NCBI GenBank assembly: GCA_934539585.1 | Contig: CAKTCT010000008.1 | Location: forward strand, 19,735-83,734 | Direction of reading: 5' to 3' | Origin: an uncultured Oscillospiraceae bacterium | GTDB taxonomy: Bacteria > Bacillota > Clostridia > Oscillospirales > Ruminococcaceae | Length of the DNA stretch: 64,000 nt | In this document: positions 1-8,518 of the stretch, piece after piece | How the letters are laid out: every line of letters starts with the position of its first letter | Position numbering within the stretch: position 1 is the stretch's first letter | The notes under the pieces: model-generated | What the model was told of the DNA's origin: nothing | What the model saw: the letters and a program-made list of their open reading frames with translations, nothing else | Database searches by the model: none | Position numbers and translations under genes: made by a program

Positions 1-736
1 CAGACGCGGTCCTGTGGACGGATACCGTTGAGGATTACTCCCAGGTCACGGCCTTTCAGGTCGCGGCGGCGGAGGGGACCGTCCTGGGCGGGAAATCCAG
101 CGTGGAGGTGCGGGTCCCGGCCAAGGCTCCCGACAGCTTTGACCAGACGTCCATGGACCTGCTCCACGGCAAGACCGACTCCGACGGGAGCACCGGCACG
201 GCTTCTTACCTGCAGGCGGCGAACTTCTTCGGGTTCCTGGCCAAGGACCTTCCGGCGCCCAAGGAGTCCAACGACGTCTGGGTCCGGGTGCCCTTTGCGG
301 GGTTCCAGGTGAAAAAGGTGGACGCCGCCACCGGCGAAGGGTCCCCGGCGCGGGATTCACCCTGACCGACGAGGCGGGCAATGTGATCGCCGATGCCGTC
401 AGCGACGGGCAGGGGATGCTGGCCTTCCGGGAGCTCATCGAGGGGATATACACCCTGACGGAGACCCAGGTCCCGGAGGGGTATGTGGACGGCCATGTCT
501 CCCTGACCGTGACCATCACCCAGAATCCGGTCACGATGGAGTACACCGTATCCTTCAGCGGAGAATGTCCCGGGGCCGGGACCGCCGCCGACCCGCTGCG
601 CATCGCGAACCACGCCAACTACCGCCTTCCCAACACCGGCGGCAGCGGCGCGGGGAGAATCTATGCCTTGGGCGGAGGGCTGGCGCTCTTTGCGGGGGCT
701 GCGTGGATTTGGCGGAGACGTGGGTTGAAAGGCTGA
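1..736 (+). pseudogene. 3' part of a sortase-anchored surface protein, broken by a frameshift
   Basis: The reading frame is open from base 3, so the gene starts outside the window. It runs to an in-frame TGA near base 363. The protein then continues in another frame to the TGA at 734-736. The switch falls near 338-343, where one missing base after GAAGGG breaks a SpaA/Cna-B-like domain: 'FQVKKVDAATGEG' on one side and 'GFTLTDEAGNVIAD' on the other read as one continuous domain. The C-terminus has a sortase signal (LPNTGG), a hydrophobic span and a basic tail (WRRRGLKG), as in wall-anchored pilin or adhesin proteins. Seen directly: the frame change and the anchor. Inferred: a surface adhesin or pilin subunit. 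A sequencing or assembly error in the G run is as likely as a true pseudogene. Confidence 0.75.
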
Positions 737-802
737 TTGAAAAAGAGTGAACGGAGTCCCCTATACTGCAATACACGATAATATGAGAAACCTTCCATTG
801 TC

Positions 803-831
803 TTGACAAGAATGGCAGAAACTGATATAAT
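803..831 (+). promoter_or_regulatory. sigma-70 type promoter
   Basis: TTGACA (803-808) and TATAAT (826-831) are both perfect consensus hexamers separated by 17 bases. They lie just upstream of the zinc-ribbon gene at 858. Confidence 0.85.
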
Positions 832-857
832 ACAAATAAAAATGGAGGGAGATTTTC

Positions 858-1226
858 ATGAAAACATGTGCACATTGTGGGAAGGAATACGATGAAACTG
901 CAATTGTGGATAAGGCGGTCTGTTCTTCCTGCGGCAAACCGCTTCCAGAATCGCGAACTTGCCCTGAAGCATTGCGGCTGTGTACTTGTGCCGGCGTGAT
1001 TTGGGGGTTATCCTTGGGATTAGCGGTTGTAATGCTGCTGCTGTTCGGGATTTCGCTGGATGATTGGGGAAGACTTGCGTTTAGCCTTCGCGGCCTGTTA
1101 ACCGGCGTCTTTTTTGCTGTCATTTCAGCGGGCACGGGTTATTGCATCAAAGCCCTCTTTCGCGGCCTTGCTGTAATCGTGGAAACGAATTATCGCAACT
1201 TGTGTTTAAAAGAGAACAATGAATAA
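858..1226 (+). CDS. small zinc-ribbon membrane protein
   Basis: The protein has 122 residues. The N-terminus has two CxxC pairs ('CAHCGKEY' at 4-11 and 'CSSCGKPL' around 22-29), typical of a zinc-ribbon. Two hydrophobic segments follow, at roughly residues 45-65 and 80-100, so it is probably a membrane protein with a cytoplasmic zinc knuckle. The ATG at 858 follows the GGAGGG ribosome site at 844-849 and the perfect promoter at 803. It stands alone, with a terminator-like hairpin after it. I do not recognise a named family. The gene is AT-richer than its neighbours. Confidence 0.75.
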   Translation: MKTCAHCGKEYDETAIVDKAVCSSCGKPLPESRTCPEALRLCTCAGVIWGLSLGLAVVMLLLFGISLDDWGRLAFSLRGLLTGVFFAVISAGTGYCIKALFRGLAVIVETNYRNLCLKENNE

Positions 1227-1236
1227 AAACTGCAAA

Positions 1237-1276
1237 CCCCCGGCTTCCCAAACGGAAACCGGGGGTCCTTCATTCG
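1237..1276 (+). terminator. intrinsic terminator-like hairpin
   Basis: CCCCCGG (1237-1243) pairs with CCGGGGG (1259-1265). The pairing extends inward, and a T-rich stretch ending in TTTTTT follows. It lies just after the stop of the zinc-ribbon gene. The T tract is interrupted, so efficiency is uncertain. Confidence 0.6.
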
Positions 1277-1295
1277 TTAAATTTTTTCGCAGCCC

Positions 1296-1324
1296 TTGCC
1301 CTGGGGGGAAAGTTCGTGTATGAT
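1296..1324 (+). promoter_or_regulatory. sigma-70 type promoter
   Basis: TTGCCC (1296-1301), a 17-base spacer and TATGAT (1319-1324) precede the zinc-ribbon membrane gene at 1369. Confidence 0.65.
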
Positions 1325-1368
1325 AGAAGGAGAAAACGCAAATACTGGACAAAAGGAGTGGTTGAACC

Positions 1369-1710
1369 ATGAAATGCGCCTATTGCGGCAAACGATTCTC
1401 CGGGGACGAACCCTATTGCAGCGACCGCTGCCGGAAACAGGGCCAGGCGGCCGCTCGGCTGGCCAGCAAGACCCGGATTCCCTTCTGGATTCTGGCGGCG
1501 GGAGCCGGGATTACGGCGCTGGTGGGGATCGTCTTCTTCATCGCCGGGGCTCCGGACCAGGGATTCCTGGCCCTGGGGGCGGCGGCCGTGGCCCTGGGCC
1601 TTGCTCTGGTGGCCTTTCCCCGGGGGCGGCGGAGCGGCAGCGCGGCCGGGCAGATTCTCGGGGGCGTGCTGTTCGCCCTGGGGGTCATCTGCGTGCTGCT
1701 CTGGCGCTGA
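1369..1710 (+). CDS. zinc-ribbon membrane protein
   Basis: The protein has 113 residues. The N-terminus carries 'CAYCGKRF' and 'CSDRCRK', a four-cysteine zinc-ribbon. Three hydrophobic segments follow, at roughly residues 38-58, 63-82 and 92-112, separated by an RGRR loop. The ATG at 1369 follows AAAGGAG at 1351-1357. The architecture resembles the gene at 858 but the sequence is different. The stop codon directly abuts the stop of the convergent gene at 1711, with no space for a terminator between them. Function is unknown. Confidence 0.75.
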   Translation: MKCAYCGKRFSGDEPYCSDRCRKQGQAAARLASKTRIPFWILAAGAGITALVGIVFFIAGAPDQGFLALGAAAVALGLALVAFPRGRRSGSAAGQILGGVLFALGVICVLLWR

Positions 1711-2355
1711 TCAGTCCTTGTCCTCGAAAAGCTCCGTCAGGACCCGGGGGCCGTACTCCCGAGTGCCCAGGCCCGCGATCTGCCGGGTCAGGTTGCCGTT
1801 TAAGATGTTCCGGGGCTCCGCCCGGAGGAAGATGGAGATGCAGAGCAGCTCGTCCTTGATCTGCCGCCGCCGCAGGAGCCGCTCCTTGAGCATCCGGTAG
1901 GCCCGGTAGCCTCCCGAGGCGTTCAGGGAGGTGAACTCGATGTAGTGCTCAATGTCGCAGAGCTCGGCGCTGACGGTGCGCAGCTCCTCGATGAGGGCCT
2001 GTTTGCGCTCCAGAAGGTCCTCGTAATAGTGCTTGAATTCGTCCGCCTTGGCCAGCCACTGGTCCAGAAAGGCGGCTTTTTCTTTTTTCTCCGCCTCCTC
2101 CTGGGCCTTGGCGGGGTCTTTGGCCCGGGATTTTTTGGCCGGCTCCTCCTGGGGGGCCTCCGGGGCCTTCCACGCCTGGACGGACCAGCCGCCCCGGTCC
2201 TTGGGTTTGATCATGTTGGCCAGGATGTTGTTGGCCTTGGTCTGGGTGAGGACGGTGGCGGCCAGGGGGTCGGCCACCCGGATCCAGTGGCTGCCGTCGT
2301 TGATGCTGAAAAATCCGCCGTCCTGGTGGGCGAGAACGAATTGCTTCTCGGGCAT
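1711..2355 (-). CDS. uncharacterised coiled-coil protein
   Basis: The protein has 214 residues. The N-terminal ~70 residues ('MPEKQFVLAHQDGGFF...') look like a small globular domain. A Lys/Ala/Glu-rich linker follows (about 72-100), then a long helical, probably coiled-coil region ('YYEDLLERKQALIEEL') and a basic C-terminal part. There is no signal peptide or membrane segment. It has its own promoter on the minus strand (2416-2444). It converges with and abuts the gene ending at 1710. I do not recognise the family; the coding call rests on length, composition, promoter and the absence of a better frame. Confidence 0.7.
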   Translation of the reverse strand: MPEKQFVLAHQDGGFFSINDGSHWIRVADPLAATVLTQTKANNILANMIKPKDRGGWSVQAWKAPEAPQEEPAKKSRAKDPAKAQEEAEKKEKAAFLDQWLAKADEFKHYYEDLLERKQALIEELRTVSAELCDIEHYIEFTSLNASGGYRAYRMLKERLLRRRQIKDELLCISIFLRAEPRNILNGNLTRQIAGLGTREYGPRVLTELFEDKD

Positions 2356-2415
2356 GTTCGGTTACTCCTTTGCGGTCGTGTGGTCGGGTCCGGCCATGCG
2401 GACACTGTTATTTTT

Positions 2416-2444
2416 ATTATACCACACCTTGGGGATTTTTACAA
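2416..2444 (-). promoter_or_regulatory. promoter for the coiled-coil gene
   Basis: On the minus strand, TTGTAA (plus coordinates 2439-2444) and a perfect TATAAT (2416-2421) are 17 bases apart, reading toward the gene that starts at 2355. Confidence 0.7.
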
Positions 2445-2541
2445 TTTTTCTGCGGGAGGAAAAAGCGCGTGCAAAAAATGCCGGGCTTTTTCCGGAAAAA
2501 TTCAGCATTTTGGAAAAAATTGAAAAATTGTGACTTTTTTA

Positions 2542-2570
2542 TTGAATTTTTGCCGAAAATGGTGTATAGT
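2542..2570 (+). promoter_or_regulatory. promoter for the NhaC-type antiporter
   Basis: TTGAAT (2542-2547), a 17-base spacer and TATAGT (2565-2570) lie 52 bases before the ATG at 2623. Confidence 0.65.
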
Positions 2571-2622
2571 GGTTTCATAAACTTTTCCGCTTTATCAATT
2601 CATAACGTAAAAGAGGGGTTTT

Positions 2623-4173
2623 ATGGACATGGTACAAGTCGGCTGGCTCTCCATTTTGCCGCCGGTGATCGCAATCGTATTGGCCCTGCTGACCAAGGAG
2701 GTCATTTCCTCCCTGATGCTGGGCATCCTTTCGGGGACGCTGATCTATTCCTGCTTCACGGCTTCCGGGGCGGGGATCGCCGTGAAAACGGTGGAAAACA
2801 CCTTCAACCTCATGGCGGAGAAGCTGGCGGACAACGTCAGCATCATCCTGTTCCTCTGCCTGCTGGGGGCCCTGGTGGCCGTGATCAGCCGGGCGGGAGG
2901 CTCCGCAGCCTACGGCGCGTGGGCCAGCCGGAAGCTGAAGAGCAAACGCTCCGCGCAGCTGGCTACGGCGGCTCTGGGCGTCATCATCTTCATCGACGAC
3001 TATTTCAACTGCCTGACTGTGGGCACGGTGATGAAGCCCGTGACAGACAAGCACCGCATCTCCCGGGCTAAGCTGGCCTATATCATCGACGCTACGGCGG
3101 CGCCGGTCTGCATCATCGCCCCGGTGTCCAGCTGGGCGGCGGCGGTGGGTTCCAACCTCAAGGACGCCGGGAGCTTCGACAGCGCCATGAGCGCCTTTGT
3201 CTCCACCATTCCCTACAACCTGTACGCCTTGTTCTCCATCCTCATGGTGGTGCTGCTCTGCGTGCTGAAGCTGGATTTCGGCCCCATGGAAAAGGTCCAG
3301 ACGCTGGCGGAAAAGACCGGCGATTTGGGGGCTGTGGACATCTCCGCCGCCGAGGAATCCGGGGAGAAGCCCAAGGGCAAGGTCTTTGACCTGATCATCC
3401 CGGTGGTGGCGCTGATCGTCTTTTCGGTGCTGGCCATGCTGTATACCGGCGGCTTCTTCAGCGGGGAGGGCGTGTCCATCGCCGCAGCCTTCGGCGACTG
3501 CGACTCCTCCATGTCCCTGGTGCTGGGCGGCTTCGGCGGCCTGGTGGCGGCCTTCCTCCTCTTTGTTCCCCGGGGAGTGGTCAAGTTCCGGGCGTTTATG
3601 GAAGGCATCAACGAGGGCATCAAGTCCATGGTTCCCGCCTGCGTCATTCTGACACTGGCCTGGACCATCAGCGGCATCTGCCGGGACCTGCTGGGCACCG
3701 GCGTGTATGTCGGCGAGCTGGTCCGCCACTTCAATATGTCCCTGTACTTCCTGCCGGCCATTATCTTTGTGGTGGCGGCGCTGCTGTCCTTCTCCACCGG
3801 CACGGCGTGGGGGACCTTCGGCATCCTCATCCCCATCGTCATGGTGGTGGTGGAGCCTGCCGGGGACCTGAAGCTGGCCACGGTGGCGCTGGCGGCGACC
3901 CTGGCGGGATCGGTTTTCGGCGACCACTGCTCGCCCATTTCGGATACCACCATCCTTTCCTCCACCGGTGCGGGCTGCGACCATATTCAGCACGTTTCCA
4001 CCCAGATGCCCTACGCCTTGCTGACGGCGGTGGCCAGCTTCTGCGGCTACCTGGCGGCGGGGTTCAGCGACGGCAACGTGTTCCTGACCCTGGGCGTGGG
4101 CCTGGTGGTGCTGTTGGGCGGAATTTTCCTGTTCCATCGGCTGAGCGATCAGAAGATTGCGAAGGCCGGGTGA
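2623..4173 (+). CDS. NhaC-family Na+/H+ antiporter
   Basis: The protein has 516 residues and about a dozen hydrophobic segments, the usual size and layout for NhaC/MleN-type antiporters. Characteristic stretches are 'FIDDYFNCLTVGTVMKPVTD' (about residues 126-145), 'APVSSWAAAVG' and 'FGDHCSPISDTTILSSTGAGC' near the C-terminus. These acidic and polar residues inside membrane helices are conserved in the family. Members exchange Na+ for protons across the plasma membrane; some couple this to organic acids or amines, so the substrate is not settled by sequence. It is monocistronic, with its own promoter, and is followed by the inverted-repeat element. Confidence 0.88.
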   Translation: MDMVQVGWLSILPPVIAIVLALLTKEVISSLMLGILSGTLIYSCFTASGAGIAVKTVENTFNLMAEKLADNVSIILFLCLLGALVAVISRAGGSAAYGAWASRKLKSKRSAQLATAALGVIIFIDDYFNCLTVGTVMKPVTDKHRISRAKLAYIIDATAAPVCIIAPVSSWAAAVGSNLKDAGSFDSAMSAFVSTIPYNLYALFSILMVVLLCVLKLDFGPMEKVQTLAEKTGDLGAVDISAAEESGEKPKGKVFDLIIPVVALIVFSVLAMLYTGGFFSGEGVSIAAAFGDCDSSMSLVLGGFGGLVAAFLLFVPRGVVKFRAFMEGINEGIKSMVPACVILTLAWTISGICRDLLGTGVYVGELVRHFNMSLYFLPAIIFVVAALLSFSTGTAWGTFGILIPIVMVVVEPAGDLKLATVALAATLAGSVFGDHCSPISDTTILSSTGAGCDHIQHVSTQMPYALLTAVASFCGYLAAGFSDGNVFLTLGVGLVVLLGGIFLFHRLSDQKIAKAG

Positions 4174-4202
4174 ATGGTAGGGCCTGGCAAGTAGCATAAG
4201 CA

Positions 4203-4827
4203 AAGTTTTCGTCCACCTTTTTCAAAAGGTGGTGGGGATGGAAGGGGCAAAGCCCCTTCCTCGCTTTCCGCAGAAAGCGAAATCCAACCCCGTTGCGCCT
4301 CGGGCGCAACCCAAAACAGAAAAAAGGCGGCCCGCAGGCCGCCCGCGGATGTCCCCGCGGCCGCAATTTTTTCAAAATTGCGGCATGATGCACTCCTAAC
4401 CAATCCAAAGCGTAAAACCGCGCCAGCGGCGGCGTGTCGCCGCTCCCGTGTCGCCGCGGCTGTTTTTTTCGCGTTAAGGTTTATTAGCCGCGCGACAGGC
4501 TGCGCGGCGACGGAGGAAAGAGCACGTAAGATTTTCGGTATCGAAAAAGTCAATAAATAAGAAAACCGCGCCAGCGAGTCGAAGCGTTTGTCGTTTCTTC
4601 TCGCGGCGCGGTTTTTGTTTGGTAGGCGGGTGGAGCAGGACTGTGTCCTGCGGGGAACCCCTTGATAGGGTTCCCCACGGTCCAACAGCCCACTGGGCTG
4701 TTGGACCTCCCTTCCTGATCTTTTGGTATCATAGGGGGATTTCGCCCTCTGCGGAGGGCGAGGAAGGGGCTTTGCCCCTTCCATCCCCACCAGCCTTTTG
4801 AAAAAGGCTGGATTGAAAACTTTCCTT
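4203..4827. repeat. gene-free element with ~80-bp inverted-repeat ends and internal hairpins
   Basis: This fills the 687-base gap (4174-4860) between two convergent genes. The left end (about 4203-4285) and right end (about 4738-4827) are near-perfect inverted copies. Each contains 'GGGGATGGAAGGGGCAAAGC' or its reverse complement, an adjacent small hairpin (CTTTTTCAAAAGG) and a second one (TCGCTTTCCGCAGAAAGCGA on the left, a variant on the right). The interior has GC-rich hairpins, two direct copies of AAAACCGCGCCAGCG (about 4412 and 4562), and a perfect dyad GGTCCAACAGCCC/GGGCTGTTGGACC around 4679-4707. No convincing gene lies inside. It resembles a non-autonomous or palindromic repeat element; whether it is dispersed in the genome cannot be seen here. 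Confidence 0.75.
4562..4620. terminator. strong hairpin with T tract inside the repeat element
   Basis: AAAACCGCGCC (4562-4572) pairs with GGCGCGGTTTT (4605-4615), with A and T tracts on the two sides, so it could terminate transcription from both directions. It sits between the convergent NhaC and lipoprotein genes. Confidence 0.6.
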
Positions 4828-4860
4828 GTCTACGCTGCGGAATGGTCCTTGTCTACGCTA

Positions 4861-5307
4861 CTAATTATCCGCCGAGTACTCTCCTTCAAACTCCGCGCCG
4901 GTGGAATCCTCCGCCGTGACCCGGATAGTCCCATCCAGGTACGCAAAGCTCAAATGGACCCCGTCCTTTCCGGTATAGGCCGCCTGGCCGGGGTCAGTGA
5001 TCCGGGCTACCTGGGATTCCAGAACGTCCTCCCCGGCGGTGAGGGTGAACTCAAAGGAATTGTTGTCCATCATCTCAATGGTCAGCACGCCGCCGTCCTC
5101 CGAGGCGTAAGCGCCGCCCCAGCGGACCGTCTCGGTCTGGGATTCTTCCTGGGAGCTTTCTCCGGAGCTCTCTCCGGAGCTCTCCGCCGGGAGAGACGAC
5201 GCCGAGGATGTCGGAGAAGAACTTTCCTCCGGAAGGGTTTGGCCGCAGGAGGAAAACGCCAGCAACGCCGTCAGCAGAATCGCCGCGGTGAAAATTCTTT
5301 GTTTCAT
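4861..5307 (-). CDS. small secreted lipoprotein
   Basis: The protein has 148 residues. It begins with a lipoprotein signal peptide (basic MKQR, hydrophobic core, lipobox 'LLAFSSCG' with Cys21). A Ser/Glu-rich linker of about 40 residues follows, containing a short internal repeat (SSGESSGESS), then a ~90-residue domain that looks beta-rich ('GGAYASEDGGVLTIEMMDN'). It is therefore predicted to be lipid-anchored on the outer face of the membrane. The domain resembles small lipocalin-like DUF modules seen in clostridial lipoproteins, but I cannot name it. Its 3' end faces the repeat element. Confidence 0.75.
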   Translation of the reverse strand: MKQRIFTAAILLTALLAFSSCGQTLPEESSSPTSSASSLPAESSGESSGESSQEESQTETVRWGGAYASEDGGVLTIEMMDNNSFEFTLTAGEDVLESQVARITDPGQAAYTGKDGVHLSFAYLDGTIRVTAEDSTGAEFEGEYSADN

Positions 5308-5429
5308 AAAGTACCTGCCTTTCGTGAAAGGGTTTGTCCCGCCTTTATGGTAACACAGATCGGGGATTTTTGCAACTTCTGTTTTTGTATGGGAAAATTC
5401 AGGAAATCAACGGTGTTTTCCCGCCGCTG

Positions 5430-5459
5430 TTCCCCGGCTCCCCGGAAAAATGGTATACT
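5430..5459 (+). promoter_or_regulatory. probable promoter of the DUF4091 gene
   Basis: TATACT at 5454-5459 lies 35 bases before the ATG. The only candidate upstream hexamer is a weak TTCCCC at 5430-5435, with an 18-base spacer. Confidence 0.45.
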
Positions 5460-5493
5460 GGGGGCAAGAAAACCGACGTTTAGGAGGGTTATC

Positions 5494-7161
5494 ATGTTCG
5501 ACGAAATTTTTGCAGTTTCCAGCCTGGAGAAGGTCTTTTCGGATACCAAGCCCATGCCTTATTCCGGCAGGCTTTCCATGCTGCGGAAGGACCGGCTGTC
5601 CTTCCAGGCGGCGTTTCGGATCTGGGGCGGCCAGCCCACGTCCCATTGGGGTGCATGGGTCAGGGCCGAGGTGGAATCTCCCTTGAAAAAGTGGGTCCGC
5701 CTGTACAGCGTAAAGGAAATGCCCAGCACCAACTCCGCTTCGGATGCCTGCGACGGCAACTATCTCCGCACCGCTCCCGGCCTTTACCCGGACCTTCTGG
5801 AGCCCGTGACGGACGGCAGGGTCCGGATCATGCTGGGCCGGTGGAACGCCCTTTGGGTGGAGATTTCTTCCGATGAGGAGACTCCCGCCGGGGAATTCCC
5901 CGTGAAAGTCACCCTGACTTTTGACGAGGGCGAAACCTCCCGGGTCCTGACGGCGGAGACCACTGTGGAGGTCATCCCCGCCGTCCTGCCGGACCAGGAG
6001 CTCATCCGCACCGAGTGGTTCCACGGCGACTGCGTGGCGGACTACTACCATGTGGAGGTCTTCAGCGAGGAGCATTGGGAGCTTCTGCGGAAGCAGATCG
6101 CCTGCGCCGCCGAGTACGGCATCAACATGCTCCTGACCCCGGTGTTCACCCAGCCCCTGGACACCGCCGTGGGCGGGGAGCGGACCACCATCCAGCTGGT
6201 GGACGTGGCCCGGAACAACGGTGTCTACTCCTTCGGCTTTGACAAGCTGGACCGCTGGGTCCGGATGTGCCGGGAGTGCGGCATCCAGTATTTTGAGATC
6301 GCCCACCTCTACACCCAGTGGGGCGCGGAGCACTGCCCCAAGATCATGGCCACGGTAGACGGGGAGTACCGCCGTATCTTCGGCTGGGACACCGCCGCCA
6401 CCGGCGAGGACTACCGGAACTTCCTGGCCGCCTTCCTCCCGGCCCTGACCGCCCGGCTGGAAGCTCTGGGCGTGGACAAGAAGCACGCCTACTTCCACGT
6501 CTCCGACGAGCCCGGCGAGGCCCACCTTCCCCAGTACAATGCCTGCAAGGAGCAGATCGCCCCGTATCTGGAGGGCTACACCATTATGGACGCCCTCAGC
6601 GACTTTGATTTCTATCAGAAAGGCGTCTGCCGGCACCCCGTGGTGGCCAGCAACCATGTGACCCCCTTCCTGGAAGGCAACGTCTCCAATCTGTGGGTCT
6701 ATTACTGCTGCGGCCAAGGGTATCAGGTGAGCAACCGGTTCTTCTCCATGCCCTCTGCCCGGAACCGCATCATCGGCACTCAATTTTATAAGTATCAGAT
6801 CGCCGGGTTCCTTCAGTGGGGCTTCAACTTCTACAATTCCCAGTTCTCTCTGCGGCATCTGGATCCCTTTGCCGTCACCGACGCGGATATCGCCTTCCCC
6901 TCCGGCGACGCCTTTATGGTGTACCCCGGCCCCGACGGCACGCCGTGGAAGTCCATCCGGCTGCTGGTCTTTGCCGAGGCCCTCAACGACCTCCGGGCCT
7001 TCCGGTTGCTGGAGAGCCTGACCTCCCGGGAGTACGTTCTGGAGCTGATGGAGGGCGGACTTTCCAAAGAGATCACCTTCTTTGAGTACCCCCATGAGAC
7101 GGATTATCTGCTGAGTCTCCGTGCCCGGGTCAATCGGGAGATCAAGGCACGGTTGAAATAA
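5494..7161 (+). CDS. DUF4091 / GH123-like glycoside hydrolase domain protein
   Basis: The protein has 555 residues from the ATG at 5494, which follows AGGAGGG. The frame is open further upstream, but that part lies antisense to the lipoprotein gene and precedes the promoter. The N-terminal ~180 residues are beta-rich. A TIM-barrel-like middle region contains 'YFHVSDEPGEAH' (about residues 330-341), whose Asp-Glu pair matches the catalytic position of GH123-type hydrolases. The C-terminal part carries the DUF4091 hallmark 'GDAFMVYPGPDGTPWKSIRL' (about 471-490). There is no signal peptide, so it should act on intracellular oligosaccharides, perhaps N-acetylhexosamine-containing. Substrate is inferred only from GH123. 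Confidence 0.8.
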   Translation: MFDEIFAVSSLEKVFSDTKPMPYSGRLSMLRKDRLSFQAAFRIWGGQPTSHWGAWVRAEVESPLKKWVRLYSVKEMPSTNSASDACDGNYLRTAPGLYPDLLEPVTDGRVRIMLGRWNALWVEISSDEETPAGEFPVKVTLTFDEGETSRVLTAETTVEVIPAVLPDQELIRTEWFHGDCVADYYHVEVFSEEHWELLRKQIACAAEYGINMLLTPVFTQPLDTAVGGERTTIQLVDVARNNGVYSFGFDKLDRWVRMCRECGIQYFEIAHLYTQWGAEHCPKIMATVDGEYRRIFGWDTAATGEDYRNFLAAFLPALTARLEALGVDKKHAYFHVSDEPGEAHLPQYNACKEQIAPYLEGYTIMDALSDFDFYQKGVCRHPVVASNHVTPFLEGNVSNLWVYYCCGQGYQVSNRFFSMPSARNRIIGTQFYKYQIAGFLQWGFNFYNSQFSLRHLDPFAVTDADIAFPSGDAFMVYPGPDGTPWKSIRLLVFAEALNDLRAFRLLESLTSREYVLELMEGGLSKEITFFEYPHETDYLLSLRARVNREIKARLK

Positions 7162-7173
7162 GCATCCTTCAAG

Positions 7174-7209
7174 GCCGGGCGTATTTTCTTCGCCCGGCTT
7201 TTTCTTTTT
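7174..7209 (+). terminator. intrinsic terminator after the DUF4091 gene
   Basis: GCCGGGCG (7174-7181) and CGCCCGGC (7191-7198) form an 8-bp perfect stem followed by a T-rich tract. Confidence 0.85.
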
Positions 7210-7249
7210 GGAAAAATGTGGTATACTATATTGGATGGGAGGGAGCGAA

Positions 7250-8335
7250 ATGCTGCTGATTCTGTTGGCGGTGCTGGCGGTGGCGCTCTACGGCGCCAAA
7301 TGGACGGGAAAAGGGATCCGTCCGGATTATTTGAGCATCCAGAGCACCCGGGCTGTGAAAGGGATCTTCGTCATGCTGGTCTTTCTGCGGCATTATAAGA
7401 CCTGCGTTTCCCTTACCGACGCGCTGGACCGCCCCTTTATAAAGGTCAACAACTGGCTGGGGCAGCTGATCGTAGCGCTGTTTCTCTTTTACTCCGGCTA
7501 CGGCGTATATGCGTCTTATCAGAAAAAGGGGAAGGATTACGTCCGGACCATGCCCCGAAAGCGGGTCCTGACGACGCTAGTCCACTTTGATCTGGCGGTG
7601 CTTCTGTATCTGCTGGCGGACTGGCTGTTGGGGTATTCCTACAACTGGAAACAGGTGCTGGCGGCGCTGCTGGCCTGGAACACGGTGGGAAACAGCAACT
7701 GGTTTATCTGGGCGATCCTGGTTCTGTACCTGGCAAGCTGGCTGGCGCTGCGACTTCTGCCTGCGGGGCTGTGGCAGCCCCTGGCGGTAACGGCCTTCAG
7801 CGCGGTTTACGCGGTCTTGTTTTTCCGGGCGTATCCGGAGTCCCACTGGTGGTACGACACCATCCTCTGCTATGCCGCAGGGATGTGGTATTCCCTTTAC
7901 CAGCCGCGGATCGAAGCGCTGGTTTCCCGGGAGGGAAGCTGGTGGGCGGCAGAGGTCCTGCTACTTGTTCTGGGCGGCACGCTGTTCCGTTTCCGGGGAA
8001 ATATGGCGGTCTATGAAGTGCTGGCGGTGGTTTTCAGTCTGTTCGGGGTGCTGCTGACCATGAAGGTCTCCTTTGGAAACCGGGTGCTGCAGTGGCTGGG
8101 CGGCATGGTGTTCCCGATCTATATCTTGCAGCGACTGCCGATGATGGTGCTGAGCCATTTCGGCGTGAATGAAAGGCCGTGGCTTTTTCTGGCGGCCAGC
8201 CTTCCGCTGACGCTGCTGCTGGCGGCGGCCTTCGATTGGAGCCTGAAACGGTTGGACGCGGCTCTATTCCGCCGGAAAACCGCCGTAGGGAAGGCGGAAA
8301 ATAAAAAAATTCCGGAATCGGCGAAAAACCGTTGA
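7250..8335 (+). CDS. membrane acyltransferase (AT3 family)
   Basis: The protein has 361 residues and about ten hydrophobic segments, the layout of acyltransferase family 3 (O-acetyl transfer to sugars or wall polymers). An early His within 'FVMLVFLRHYKTC' fits the family's conserved membrane histidine. 'FLFYSGYGVYASY' and 'GNSNWFIWAILVLYL' are also typical. The start is set at the ATG 7250, preceded by GGGAGGGAG. The longer frame from 7208 would include the promoter -10 (TATACT, 7222-7227). A promoter -35 for the next operon overlaps its stop codon. The acceptor is unknown. Confidence 0.75.
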   Translation: MLLILLAVLAVALYGAKWTGKGIRPDYLSIQSTRAVKGIFVMLVFLRHYKTCVSLTDALDRPFIKVNNWLGQLIVALFLFYSGYGVYASYQKKGKDYVRTMPRKRVLTTLVHFDLAVLLYLLADWLLGYSYNWKQVLAALLAWNTVGNSNWFIWAILVLYLASWLALRLLPAGLWQPLAVTAFSAVYAVLFFRAYPESHWWYDTILCYAAGMWYSLYQPRIEALVSREGSWWAAEVLLLVLGGTLFRFRGNMAVYEVLAVVFSLFGVLLTMKVSFGNRVLQWLGGMVFPIYILQRLPMMVLSHFGVNERPWLFLAASLPLTLLLAAAFDWSLKRLDAALFRRKTAVGKAENKKIPESAKNR

Positions 8336-8361
8336 CAAGCTCCCCCGGCTTGTGCTATACT
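8332..8361 (+). promoter_or_regulatory. promoter of the rpmG-secE-nusG operon
   Basis: TTGACA (8332-8337) overlaps the TGA of the preceding gene. TATACT (8356-8361) follows after 18 bases. A ~150-base leader to rpmG contains a GGCCGGA/TCCGGCC hairpin near 8404-8423 but no terminator. Confidence 0.8.
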
Positions 8362-8518
8362 GATAGTACCTCTAAAAGGGTTTATTTTTTTGTGCAAAAA
8401 ATTGGCCGGACAGCCTTCCGGCCGAGCCTTTCCGAAACGGATTCGCGGAGGAAAGACCTTGAGCGTTCTTCCTTTTTGAGGGAGGCAAAACAGTCCGATT
8501 ATACAGGAGGTGCCGAAC

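Noticed and set aside
4149..4790. 213-codon minus-strand frame inside the inverted-repeat element
   Set aside because: It reads through both inverted ends and several hairpins; composition is low-complexity.
4798..5493. N-terminal extension of the DUF4091 frame
   Set aside because: It lies antisense to the lipoprotein gene and upstream of the promoter; ATG 5494 has a strong ribosome site.
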